55,747 bases of DNA from an uncultured Prevotella sp. (GTDB lineage: Bacteria; Bacteroidota; Bacteroidia; Bacteroidales; Bacteroidaceae), in the NCBI GenBank assembly GCA_905233245.1, contig CAJODK010000033.1, positions 1 through 55,747 on the forward strand. Direction: 5' to 3'. Position 1 is the stretch's first letter. The number at the start of each line of letters is the position of its first letter. The translations under genes and the position numbers were made by a program. This document shows positions 1 through 11,639 of the stretch, piece by piece. Below the pieces are notes generated by a model, which was given only the letters and a program-made list of their open reading frames with translations, was not told the DNA's origin and made no database searches.

Positions 1-3000
1 AACAGTTTGCTGCTGTAGTCACCACTCACGGTGCGCACTGCATATACCAAGCCTGAAGGCACGTGGATGGTGACGCTGCTGTTTTGCTTCAGGTCGAATG
101 CCTTGACGAGGGCGCCGCTCACTCCATATACGAGTACCACGCGCGGCTCGTCGAGAGTTGACGTAGCAGTGATGGTGCCAACGCCTGAGGTGAAGGTAAT
201 CTTACCGCCGTCAGCATCTGTCTCCGCTTCGCCCTTAGGTGTGATAATCGGCTTATCGTCCTGCTCTGGTGTCACGTCTGGCTTTTCTTCAGCCTCAGAG
301 AATATGATATTCATCGAGTTCGGACCACTCGTTCTGACGAAGTAAGCACGGAACGGCAGGAGTGGTGTTGCATCGCCTTCGGCAGGCACCTTCACATACT
401 TGCTGCCGTCAGACTTCATTACGTAGATGTCAGAACCTGCAGCGATCTCTTCATTCAGATAATTAGGCTTGAAGGTGTAGTTGCCCTGCTTCACGCCAGT
501 CATGTCGGCATCACTCGCATTGATGGTAGCACCCATGACAGAAGCGAAGGTGACAACCTGACGCTCGAAGCCTGAAGGCAGCTTAGGTGCCTTCCACTCG
601 CCGCTGAGGTCAAACTCATAGAACTCCTTGCCAGGGAAGCCTATAATATAAGGTGTGGCTCCCTGCATGAGAGGATAGCCCTCATAGGTGTGAGAAGTGC
701 TGTAGTAACGGTTCTGTCCTTCAGTCTCACCATCCAGTATATCGAGGTTCTTATGCAGATAATCCCATAGGAAGGTGTTAGTATAAGCCTTGTCATACGC
801 ATCCGTACCCTCGTTCTCGGCAAGGCTTACGAAGGTAGCCTTCATCGTGGATGCGTCAGCACTCTCAATATCAGTGTATTTGCGCAGCCAGTATTCATGA
901 CCTACCCTGCCCATTTCATCACCAGTATAGAAGTGGGTCAGCTCACCCTTCTGCTGCGTGCCTACAGACAGCACTCTGAATGGCAGGCTTATTGACTCCC
1001 ATCCAATGTTCAGTCCTGCGTAGGTGTCAGGTATGCGCTGATGCCACATACGTGAAGAGCCGTCGAAGGTGTAGCCTATTGGTGCATAGAAGTCATTGCG
1101 GTCAACGAGGAAGTGGTCATAGGTTGCCTTGTAGGTCAGCAGTCCTTCATTCCTCTGTACCCAGTGAGCCATTACCTGTGACTCATCCTTTGGTGCCACG
1201 GTGCCATAGGTGCCATCGGTCTCAGCGTAGCGCATCTCCTCCAACGCAAGAGATACGGTGTGTCCAGTCTTGCCTGCTACAGTTGCCTCATCACCAGTTT
1301 CTGGTGCCTCGGTATATGCAAGCAGGTTCTTCGTCAGACCGAAGTTCTTGAAGTTGGTCAGTGCCGTCTCTGCATCGAGCAACGGCGTGAAGAAGTTGTT
1401 GTTTGCATCAATGCCGTTGACGTATGGCTTGGCTGTGCCGGTAGAGCCGTTGAATACATCGTTATAGCCCGTGAAGTCGATAGCCGTCATGCCGTCCTGA
1501 ACCAAGGTGTTCTCATCGCCGTTCTTATGCTTAGCAAAGACAGCGTATGGGTTGAAGTAAGCCTTGCTCATGGTGCTGCTGCGGAAGTAAGCAGGAGCAC
1601 GGAGCACGCGGTTGCCCGCAGTGTTCGTCTCCACGTAGTTGCCGTCAGCATCCTTGACGATTGGTGACGGAACGTCCTGATGGACTGCGTCATATACGTA
1701 GCCGTAGTTCAGCGCCTGTCCGAAGAAGATGTAGTCGTCAGGATAGAGAGGTACGTAATTACCTGTCTCAGAGTCAAGACGCACGTCATCGTCCTCTGGT
1801 ATCTCGCCGTTAGCATAGATGAAGTCAACGTTGCCGTAGCGGTCCTGTACGTATGTGTCGTCGATAGCCGCCTGTCCTCCCGGTTTGTTGCGGTCGAAGC
1901 GCTCTTGCAGGAAGAAGCGGTTGAGGTTGTAAGCCACCTCGCCGTTATAGAACTGCTGTGCGGTAGCCGCAACACGTGAGTCGCCCGGAGTGCCTGCTGC
2001 CCCTGCAGAGAGGTAGTAAGAGTTCTGTATCTGACTGGAAGCAGGGCTGCTGATGCCGATAATCGGGTTGGTTATCTCAACGCCAGTAGTATCCTTAACC
2101 CAGCAGTTCTCTGCCGTGCCCTCGCCGCTGTTGGCTATGCCACCAGTGGTGAACGCACCCATTGCGCCAAGGTTATAGACATTGCCGCAGAGCTTGTCAA
2201 ACAGTGAGCCTGTGAGTCCGCTCACGTAGTGACCGTCACCATGCACGTTGCCTCCGAAGCACGTTGTCTCTCCGCTGCCTATTGGGGTCCACGGTGTAGA
2301 GCCTACGGCGAGGTTGGTGCGCAGGATGAAGTCGAGGTCATTTGCGCCACGTATGTTCTCTGGTGTATCCAGAGCACCGTAGGCTGTGACTGCCGCTGAC
2401 TTAGAGCAGGTAAGGTCATAGAGATCCTTCAGCAGGTCGAGACCGTTCGCGCTATCTGCCGTGTAGTCATTGATATAAATCTTAGGTATGCGCTTGCCGG
2501 GAAGGTGAGCGTCCTTATGGTCTATGTAGTAGTGGTGCGTCTTAGCATCCATCACCTTCTTCAGGTCGTGGTAGTTAGCCACGCTGAACTGCACAGGGTT
2601 AGAATATGTCTTGCCTAAGTAGCTCTTAGCGTAGTAAGCCACATAGTAACCGTCCTGATAGTAGTACATAGGCGTGGAGTTGTTTACATACTCCTGACCG
2701 TTTGTGTGATGTTCAGCATTATACTTGCTGTCGAATATCTCCCATCCGCCACCGATGAGCTCGTAAGCACCCGGCGTTACTCTTGGCTGGTTCATGCCCA
2801 CCGTAGTGCCAGGCAGCACGGTGGTTGGTGCCATGAGGCGGTCAATGATAGGTGCACCGCTCTCAAAGTCTAAGTGAATGTTTACGATGTGCATCTCGTT
2901 GACAGGTGTCACGTCGCCATTATCATCACTCTCGTTATAGGTGTATTGGTAGATAACGGTGATTACCTTATCCTTGGAGAGGTCCCTGATGTCGCTCTCA

Positions 3001-6000
3001 CGGCTAACGTAGAGCGTGGTGGTCTCAGTAGGCTCGTTGCCCTTGATGATAAAGTCCTTCTGGTCGTTCACCAGCTTGCCATAGTCAGTATGATCAATAA
3101 CCCATCCGGCGCTTACACTTCTGAGAGAGCCATTTGTAGTTGTGCTGCCTATCACGTCATAGTCATTCTTCCTGTTGGTGACTGTTACGTCATTCTTGCA
3201 GGTGTGACCCGTATGACAGTAGTAGTAGGTTACAGCAGCAGAGGTGCTGTTGCTAACCGTGACCTTAGATACTTTAGCCTTCTCTAAAGGTGGGAGTGCG
3301 AGATAGGTGCTTGACGGGATTATCTGTCCCTTGGTATATACCATACTGCCGAGACTAACGGGGGCATCACTCGTCACAATATGTATGTCTTCACTCCCCA
3401 CGATGTTGGCAGGTACTACTATCGGCGTGTAGTTAGCCTTTTCGTTGGTAAGCGCCTCATACTGTAAGCGTGTCAATATCGAATCAGTTTTTATGGTTCC
3501 TAATCCATCAGAATAGCCGTCTTTATCCGCATCTACATAAGAAACATCCAGATCAGCAGTGCCCTTATATATAGCCACATACTCCACATTCTGCAAATCG
3601 CTGTAAGGCGACCTGTATGACGCTGCCATATCACCAGAGTACGTCGGATCTATGAGCACGTCGAAGGCATCGTAGTTGAACGTAAATTCGTTCTTGTCAC
3701 GGTCATCAGAGGTGAGCGAAGCCCATCCTTCGAGCGCGCTGTACTTTTCACTGCTGCTGTATCTCTTGCCGCCATATAGTCCCTCGGTGGCACATATATA
3801 GGCATCGGTAAATGAGTTGCCTATCTCTGCCGCCATAGCACCAAACTCATCCTTCAGGGCGGTGATGCTGTCAGCGGTGAACAGGTCGCCATATACCAGA
3901 TATGTCTCGTCATTAAGCCTCAGAGTGCTTGTGCACATCTTGGCTAAACCGAACTTTGCCTGTGTAGTAGATGACAGTGCATCATACTCGGTAGTAGATA
4001 TCGCCGTACCCTTGCTGACACTCTTGCTTACATCGTTATATGTATAGGTAACAGCCTCCTTGGCAACGTATGCAGCCTCTACTTTAGCCTGTCCGTCGTC
4101 TCCAGCGAGTCCTGTGGTCAGGTAGTCAGCTACTACATCCGAGGTTATTATCTCACCCGCGCTATAGTTACGCTGACCATATACGCCGCCAACAGTGCTA
4201 TAGGTAGGACCTGGAACATATTTTGCCTTAATAGTCTCCGGCTTAATGTATGTTAAGGAGTCTATCTTTACGCCTTCACCCGTTGGTGACCACCACCTGC
4301 TCCATGCCGGCGGTGTATCCATCTTGAAGTCGAGTACGTAGCCTGTATTGTGGCTGATGTTGTTAGTTGGACGGATTATGTCCTTGAACTCACAATCCTC
4401 TCCATCTGCATTCACTATTTTTGTTCCAGGTGCAGGAGAAGCGGGTTCTGAGTCGAATACTTCGCCCTTCGTGTAGGTCGTATCGCCCACCTTACCGTCG
4501 GCTATGCAGACCCAAGTCTCGTCAACGAAGAGATCCTGCTCGTCTTTCGATAACTGGCTCCAGTCCCAATAGGTTATAACGTCGTTAAGTTTATAGGTAA
4601 CGCTGTTGTTGTTTACCTTTACTTCTTCGTCACTGCCGAGAGGCACTCCGCTCTTGTTATAGTAAGCATACTTGTTAGGCTTTACGTTAAGCAGCTGCAG
4701 CTTGCCGTGTGAGCCAGCCGTGATGGTGAGCGGTATGTGCTTTGACCTGCTGTAAGCCGTTGGCGCACCCGTGTAGGCTGAAATCACCTGGTCGTAAATG
4801 TATATTGAGCCCTTAACATACCAGTAGTGAGCCTCTGAGAAATTTGCATGAGTATGGTCATACTCAAGGTTGTTAGGGTAACAGTCGTCGATAATGGTTT
4901 TCGCCTTGCCGTGTATGAAATTACCTGATGTTTGGATAAACTCAAGTTCAGATGGGTTTTCACTATACTCATACATCTTATATGTACGCAGGCTGTCAGC
5001 CCTGTTATATTCTGACAGTCTGACCATTTTGTATGACACAGGGGTGCGTCTTCCGTGCTCGTTCTTGGCATATACGTAGCCACCGCCAATAGCATCAGCC
5101 TTGGCGTTGATAAGGTCGAGCTCCACCACACCTGTGATGTAGCCATACTCCTTGCCACTCTTTGTCACCTTGCCTGTAGGCTCGTTAACCAGTTCGAGGA
5201 ACACGCCTGAGGCGAGTGCCACCTGGTTATGGCACGTAGCGGTATTACGCTTACGACTGTTTGGGTTGGCTGCCTTCCAGTCGTGGTAAGTGGTTGTGCC
5301 ATTGGCATCACCAGAGTCGGTTTTGCGTGGATCATCCATCTTCACGTCGCTGGTGAGGTTGCCAAGATAGTTCACCACGCTGTAGATGCCGAAGTAGTTG
5401 CCGTGCTCCTTGTTGAGTTCATCCGTCTCGCCTGCTGGTGACACTACCTTCTTCAGTGAGAGCTCACCCACACGGTTAATGGTGTAGTTGGTATTGTCCT
5501 GCACCTCCGTCACACGGTCTCGTGCTCCCTGAAGCACCATGCGGCTTCCGAACACGCCCACGAGGTCTGCACGCTGCAGGGTGTTGAGCAGTCTGCCTGA
5601 ATAGATAGAGCAGACACCGTCCTCTGACCAGTATTCACTTCCCTGATAGTCTGAATGCAGTTCCTTATATTCATCCTCATATATTTGCTGACCTTCATTA
5701 TATCCTCTGTAGGTCACGCCATCTATGGTTTGGGAAGGTACGTTCTGCTTACATGTATAGCGCAGACGGAAGTATGCACGCTCACGGTCTGTGAGTGTGT
5801 CGTATTGTGCTCTGGTAACCGTGGATTGCAGGTTGTAATAGTCGGTACCATAGTTGGAGATGTGAAGCTCACGGTAGCCATCGACGAGCGAGAGGTTGCC
5901 ACCGCCGTAGAGACCGCCGATGTGCTCAGTGCCTATGGTGATGAGGTCGCGGCGATATACGTCGCGCAGGGCTGCCGTCACGTTGCCGAACACCGTCTTG

Positions 6001-9000
6001 GTGTTGGCATATACCTTATCAGAGCCGTCAGCCACGTTGCCACCACCGAAGACTGCATTGCGGATGATGATACCCTTGTCATCGAGGGCATCCCACTTAG
6101 GACCATCGGTTGCGTCTTTCTTGCCCTTGAGCTTGTTCAGATACTCCACTGGCACGTACTGATACTGTAAGAAAGTGCTGTCAGCAATGGTTACACTGCC
6201 TGCTGCCTTTACCTGAGCGTATGGCTCTACAACCACCTTACAGTCCTCTGTCCACGTAGTATTCTTCGTGCCATCTTCTGTGTAATAATAGTGATTAGGT
6301 GAAGGTCTATACTCAGCGTCTTCACATTTCTTGCCCTTTCCGTAAACATAGCCGAGGTCACCACCGCCGAAGACGTTGCCGTAACCGTCGTCATAGTTCT
6401 CTGCTGTACCTATCTCGCCACCACGAATGAAGGCTTCGGTCTGTCCGAAGACGTAGCCGTCGGTATAGAGCGTACCAACACGACCGAGGTTGTCATAGCC
6501 CTTGCCGCCTGCAAACACGTCGCGCAGCACGTGGCCGTTATACATCTCTATGTGGGTCTTGCCGAGTTTATACTTGCCTTTCAGCGTGCGCTCACTGTTC
6601 TGGTAGCCGGTCACTTCTACGGCTCCACGTCCGATGGCTGCAATCTCGCCGCCACCGAAGAGACTGTTCCTGACCTTGCCGTTCCACATTATTATATTAG
6701 TGTAATCGACACTACTGTTGTCAATGTAGCCGCCGCCGAAGACATTGCCGCTGCCATAGAGACGGTTCTCACCCACGTGGTCGGTCCACGTCTCGTCATG
6801 TATCTTCTCCTGATAGTAAGTACCGCTCTCGTAGGGTGACTCCTCGTATGGAGGATTCTCCGTTATACCATCTGGCGCAGTAGGCTCGGTGGTGGAATAT
6901 ACATAGCCTATGTAGCCGTTGTTGGTGCCATACACGGCACCGCCCTCGCCACCGCCATAGACGTTACGCTGAACGGCTGGCACGCCCACGTTGTAACCAT
7001 AGCCCGTTAGCGGGGTTGCCTGGTCCTTGCGTATGCCTATGATGACATGGGTCTCGCCGAGGATGTCACCCTCGGTTGTGGCATCGATGCCACCATTATG
7101 GTGACCCACGCTGCCTTTCCAGCCGCCGCCATAGACATTACGCACGGTACCGCCCTCTATGTATGCCGTAGCAGAGGCTATGAAGCCGCCGCCGATATCG
7201 AGGGAGTCCTTGACGGAACCTGTGGTGCCAGCGGCATAGAGGTCTTTCTTCACCGTGCCGCCGAGCAGGTCTATGTATGTAGTGCCATAGACGTTGCCAC
7301 TGTTGGCTACATCATTGTAGCCCAGTCCGCCACCATAGCAGTAGCCACCCACATAGGCACCCTGCTTGATGTGTACGTTGGTGTTGTATTTCTCTGGTCG
7401 TGATGACTCGCGCTCATGCAGCTTGTTGCCGAGGGCGAGGTTGTCGGTGAGTCCGTTGTCGGTATAGCCTTCTGGCAGGTCAACATAGAGATTGTCCTTG
7501 GTGGTCTTCCACTTTGCCACGGTCTCCTTGTTGATTACCATACCCATCTCTCCGCCGCCGTAAGCCTCATAGACATTGGCACCGCTTTCGAGGTTCACCT
7601 CGGTATATTGTGACCATGTGTCCCTGCCATAGCCTGCGCCATAGACGGTAGCCTGATAGCCTTTCTCCTTGTTGGACCATACATTGCTGCTGACGTTCAC
7701 CTTGCCGTAGAGGGTGCGACGAGCGTTGTTGTTGCCGCCATAGACGGCATGGCGCACGATGGCATCGTTGCTGGCATAGTTTACGTTCGCCTCGAATGCA
7801 TCGCAAGGCCGGTCGTTGTCACTACGTGTTCCGTAAGCTCCGCCGAAGATACTGTTTGTAACAATGGTAGAGCCATCGGGCACATTGACGAGCGTGCGAC
7901 GGGTAATGCCCTCATGGTAGCTTGCGCCATAGACAGCATCCACCTCACCAGCCATGAGGTCGATAACGGCTGTGGCCAACTTAGGATCTGCATCTGAAGC
8001 ACTCCTCGTTATGCCCATGCCTAAACCGTTGAAGGAACCTGCGCCAAACACCTTGAGGCTTCTGAGCTTATCATAAGCGTCGGGTATGTCGATGAGCACG
8101 TAGCTGCGGTCTTGCATCATGTCGCCAATGTGCGCCTTAGCGGCACTATCAGAACTGCCCTCACTGCCCAAGCCTGCTCCATACACGGCATCTACCCTAC
8201 TGTCGTTGTTACGCTCTGGGCGAATGTGCACGAAAGCATTGGGGAGGTAAGGCTTGTCAACCTCCTTGGTCGTGTCATTGTTGAGGAGAAGGGCACGTAC
8301 CTTAGTTTTTTCAGGAATCCTCTCATAGTTGTAGCCGCCGTATGCTCCGCCGAATATCTCGTTAACATGTCCCTGCAGATACTCCACGTATGATGAAGCT
8401 GTAGCCGCTGAACCGCCGTTGAACATCTTGGAGCGTATATCTGAGCGCACCTTTTCCGTGAGGTTAGCAGAACCCAGAATGTTGCCGCCAAGGTCGTTGC
8501 CGCCATATACGTCATCTATAACGTATGGGAAGCCACCGCTGCCTATGATAGTCTCTGCGTGTCCGAGTATGTCAGCATTTGCAGCACCTCCAAAGGTGGA
8601 GTTGACGCGACCGTTGCCAAGAGTAACGTGGGTGTCGCCAGCCACAAGTCCCTCGAAGCCGCCGCCATAAAGGTACTCTGCCTCTGCCATGTCGCCTGTC
8701 TCGGCACCCTTCACGTTGCCCACGAGGTTGACGTGGGTGCTGTAGTCTGCGTTATATAAATAGCTGCCTTCCTCTTTCTTGCCTATGACACCCTTCTCAC
8801 CGCCGCCATAGACGTTGAAGTGGTAGCCGTCCTTGACATTGATGGTGGTGGAGCCCCATACCTCGGAGTTCTCACCATAGCCGCCGCCGAAGATGCCCAT
8901 AGAGGTGAAGAGAAGCTCGTCACGCTGTATCGTGGGGTCAACGCCTGATGCTCTCTCGCCTGTGCCGAACACCTCTTCCTTATCTACCGTGCTCTGGTCG

Positions 9001-11179
9001 AGGTTGATGACGATATCGCCGTTGACATAGCCACTATTGTAGCAGCCGCCATAGACGTTGCCGCCAATGAGACGGCGCGCATCGCCATCCTTGCCGTTGG
9101 TGTTCCAATCAAGACCGTCCTTAGCGTCATTAAGCTTACCAGGCTTGAGCCTCAAGCCCTCGAAATCCATGCGTATCTTTGGATTGCCTGCCGTGGGAGC
9201 TTCGGTTACGCCGCCCATGTGCTCGGCATTATAGTCGGTGGCAGCTACGTAGGCATCGTTACATCCGCCAACGAACTTCTTATATATGATAATGGAGTTG
9301 AGCTCATCCATAGTGAAAGTGCCGGGAGCCGTCATGCTGCCCACATTGCCACCAAGGAAGAAAGAGCCTACATAGGTAGTGAAAGGCACATAGTCATCGG
9401 GGTCATCCTTTGCCTTAGAGTCGAACACCACCTGAGGCACCAGCGGCATGGCAGCACCCTGCATATATGCCGCAAACTGGAGAGAGTCGGTGAGGTCGAG
9501 ACTACTGAAACGCGAGCCATTGCCCGAGAGGTCGGTGCGCTGCATGGTGCGAAGCACGCCCTCCACGGCACCCGTGACAGAATTGCCCGCTTCATCCTTG
9601 TCAGCCTCGTTATAGCGTATCATGTTGCGGCCGTTATTGCCCAGGAACACATTCTCGGCTATCACATAGGAGCCTATCTTCAGCTCCACCATGGGGTTAG
9701 CCTTGGTAGTCTTGAGCGACGCGCTGTTGCCTCCGCAATATACTGAACCCTTGATGATGGTAGGCTTATTGGGGTCAGGCGAATGGAGACGTATGGAAAC
9801 CTGCTCGGCATTGGGGCGGAAGTCGTTGAGCGCCTCAACCGAGGTCTTGCCATCAGGGACGGTGTAATAGAAGTCGCCGTAGGTCTCGTTGTCAGCAAGG
9901 GCTGCGTTGTCGGTATAGGCGTATGAGCCGTTGCCGCCGCCATACACGTCGCCGCTCACGCTGGCGTAGATACCTATGGCACTGCCGCCATAGACCCTGC
10001 CAGTGATGTCGTTGCCGCCATACACATTATTTATATCACCTCCGCGCACGAGCACGCGGGCAGAAAGTCCCTTCGGGAACTTATAGCCCGGAAGATTATC
10101 CGCTGGGGTATAGACACCGTTGACGGTTGGCATGACATCTGCCATACGACAACCACCATAGATATTGTCAACGATAATGGTAGAAGTATCTGGTATCTCA
10201 AGCATCAGACCCAGCGGACTGGTCATGTCACCATGATTACCGCCACTGTAGAGGTTACGCACCTTACCCTGATTGAGAATCCACTTCGGCGTAATCTTCA
10301 TCTCTGCAAAGTTGTTACCGCCAAAGAGACATCCCACCTGGAAGTCAGGACTTTCAGGATGTGAGAATGCGAGGTTAAGTCCCATCTTGTCCCTGCATCG
10401 ATCTGCAGTGATAAGTTCGACGTCATTCTCATCCACAATTGATGTTACTACGGTACTTGGATTATCAAAGCAGATAACGGTACTGTCGGTAATTGTGGCA
10501 TTATTACCTCCGCCATAGATGTAATCGACAGAAGCGCCTAGTAGTTCCAGATAGGTCCTGGCTACATCAGGCACATAGAAATCATCCTCAGAGGTTGCCA
10601 ATACCTCACTCGTCTTTTTGTCTATGATAGAGTGAACACCCGTCTCAGCATTGTACGCATAGTTGTATTCTCCATTGCCGCCACCAAAGAGCTGACCAAT
10701 ATAGATTTTGTTGTTGGCACCATGAGACGTGCGAACAAAGACGTTCCACTCGTTGTTGATACCATTTGTACAGCCTGAGTCAGGGAATCCGGTATGGTTG
10801 CCGAGGTTCCGATGTTACCAGAGATATCATTACCGCCATACACCTTGTCGATGATGATGTATGAACCATCAACAGCATTCTTACCATCGATATGCACAAA
10901 TGCACTACCAACGACGTCTGCCATACGGGCACCGCCATACACCTGGTGCAGGTTGCCTGCATATACAGTAACAGCAGTCTTACCGCCTGTGTTTCCCTGG
11001 TTACCTCCGCCATAGATGCTACCGCCTATGGTGATTTGTGCGTCTGCGCGCGTACACATAAGCACGCGCGCGCAAAATAGCACGAATAAGCAGACTAGCG
11101 TTCTTGCCAGTCTGCCCATGTTCTTATATTTCATGGTCTCCATATATCGTTTTCTCATTTTCTCAAACTCATTCATCAT
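1..11179 (-). CDS. Giant secreted YGGG-repeat surface protein, 3' end cut by window edge, one internal frameshift
   Basis: About 3,725 codons. The reading frame is open from the left edge to about 10766, then shifts by one base into the frame carrying the N-terminus. A hydrophobic signal peptide (residues about 17-47) ends in ADA before Gln. Residues about 50-1770 hold roughly forty copies of V-Y/F-G-G-G/N/A, in variants such as YGGGN, YGGND-x-x-G and FGGAYG. A second repeat class follows (about 1790-2640): Y-x-x-L-x(5-6)-F, a Cys, then G-x-x-Y-x-x-G. A GLUG-like segment (WTPIG...GHYVSGL) lies near residue 2960. The last 80 residues (LVYGVSGALVKAF, then PSGLVYAVRTVSG) resemble a type IX secretion C-terminal sorting domain, so few residues are missing. 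ATG 11179 was chosen because TTG 11206 lies inside the promoter box; 11158 and 11134 are alternatives. An exported or cell-surface location is inferred. Function is unknown. Confidence 0.8.
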
Positions 11180-11203
11180 CACAAAATTGCTCCCTTCATT
11201 TTG

Positions 11204-11211
11204 CAAAATTA
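11204..11211 (-). promoter_or_regulatory. -7 box (TAATTTTG) for the giant surface protein
   Basis: TAATTTTG on the minus strand matches the Bacteroidetes TAnnTTTG consensus. The first usable ATG (11179) follows about 25 nt downstream. Confidence 0.6.
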
Positions 11212-11330
11212 CACAATTTCACTTTTACCCGCAAGAGTTTTTAACCAAATCTTATTACCCCCCCCTATTATTTAACACTATTTAAGGTTATCCGTTTTTC
11301 CCTTTTTCCCTAATTCCTTTTTTACAGTTT

Positions 11331-11516
11331 TTGTACTTTTGTACCTTTGTACCTTTGTACTTTTTCATTTTCTTTTCTCTTTCTCAATAAGACTCAATAA
11401 GAAGAGAGAGGGGACAATATATAATTTATTATATATAGGGATAAGTAATAATTATAATATATATATATATGCGCGCGAAGGAACGTACGAAGGTACAAAG
11501 GTACAAAGGTACAAAG
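11331..11516. repeat. Repeat element A: inverted repeat with tandem 9-mer arms around a GC/AT core
   Basis: The left arm (11338-11360) and right arm (11493-11515) are exact reverse complements over 23 nt. Each arm is a tandem 9-mer (GTACCTTTG or its complement). The 130-nt interior holds an AT-rich stretch and an alternating (AT)n-GCGCGC tract at about 11459-11477. Read on the minus strand, the order of motifs matches the element at 21540-21765. The arms also read as tandem TACCTTTG boxes facing each other, so promoter activity is conceivable. No protein is supported here. Confidence 0.7.
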
Positions 11517-11570
11517 GGAAAAGGGGAAATAGGGGAAACGTTAAAATCTCGGCAGAAACATCACTTTCTG

Positions 11571-11633
11571 CTATTGCTAAGCAAGGGATTCCTATTGCTA
11601 AGCAACAAAAGTCTATTACTAAGCAATAGGAAT
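11571..11633. repeat. Three tandem 21-nt units next to the PurF-like stop codon
   Basis: Units start at 11571, 11592 and 11613 with an exact 21-nt period. The shared core is CTATTGCTAAGCAA; TTGCTAAGCAA is nearly palindromic. The array starts 7 nt beyond the stop codon of the minus-strand gene at 11640. The same unit type recurs at 43664. Confidence 0.75.
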
Positions 11634-11639
11634 ACCTGC

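Noticed and set aside
1258..9746. Many 60-175-codon plus-strand frames opposite the giant gene
   Set aside because: They arise from the repetitive codon pattern of YGGG repeats; the continuous minus-strand frame explains them.
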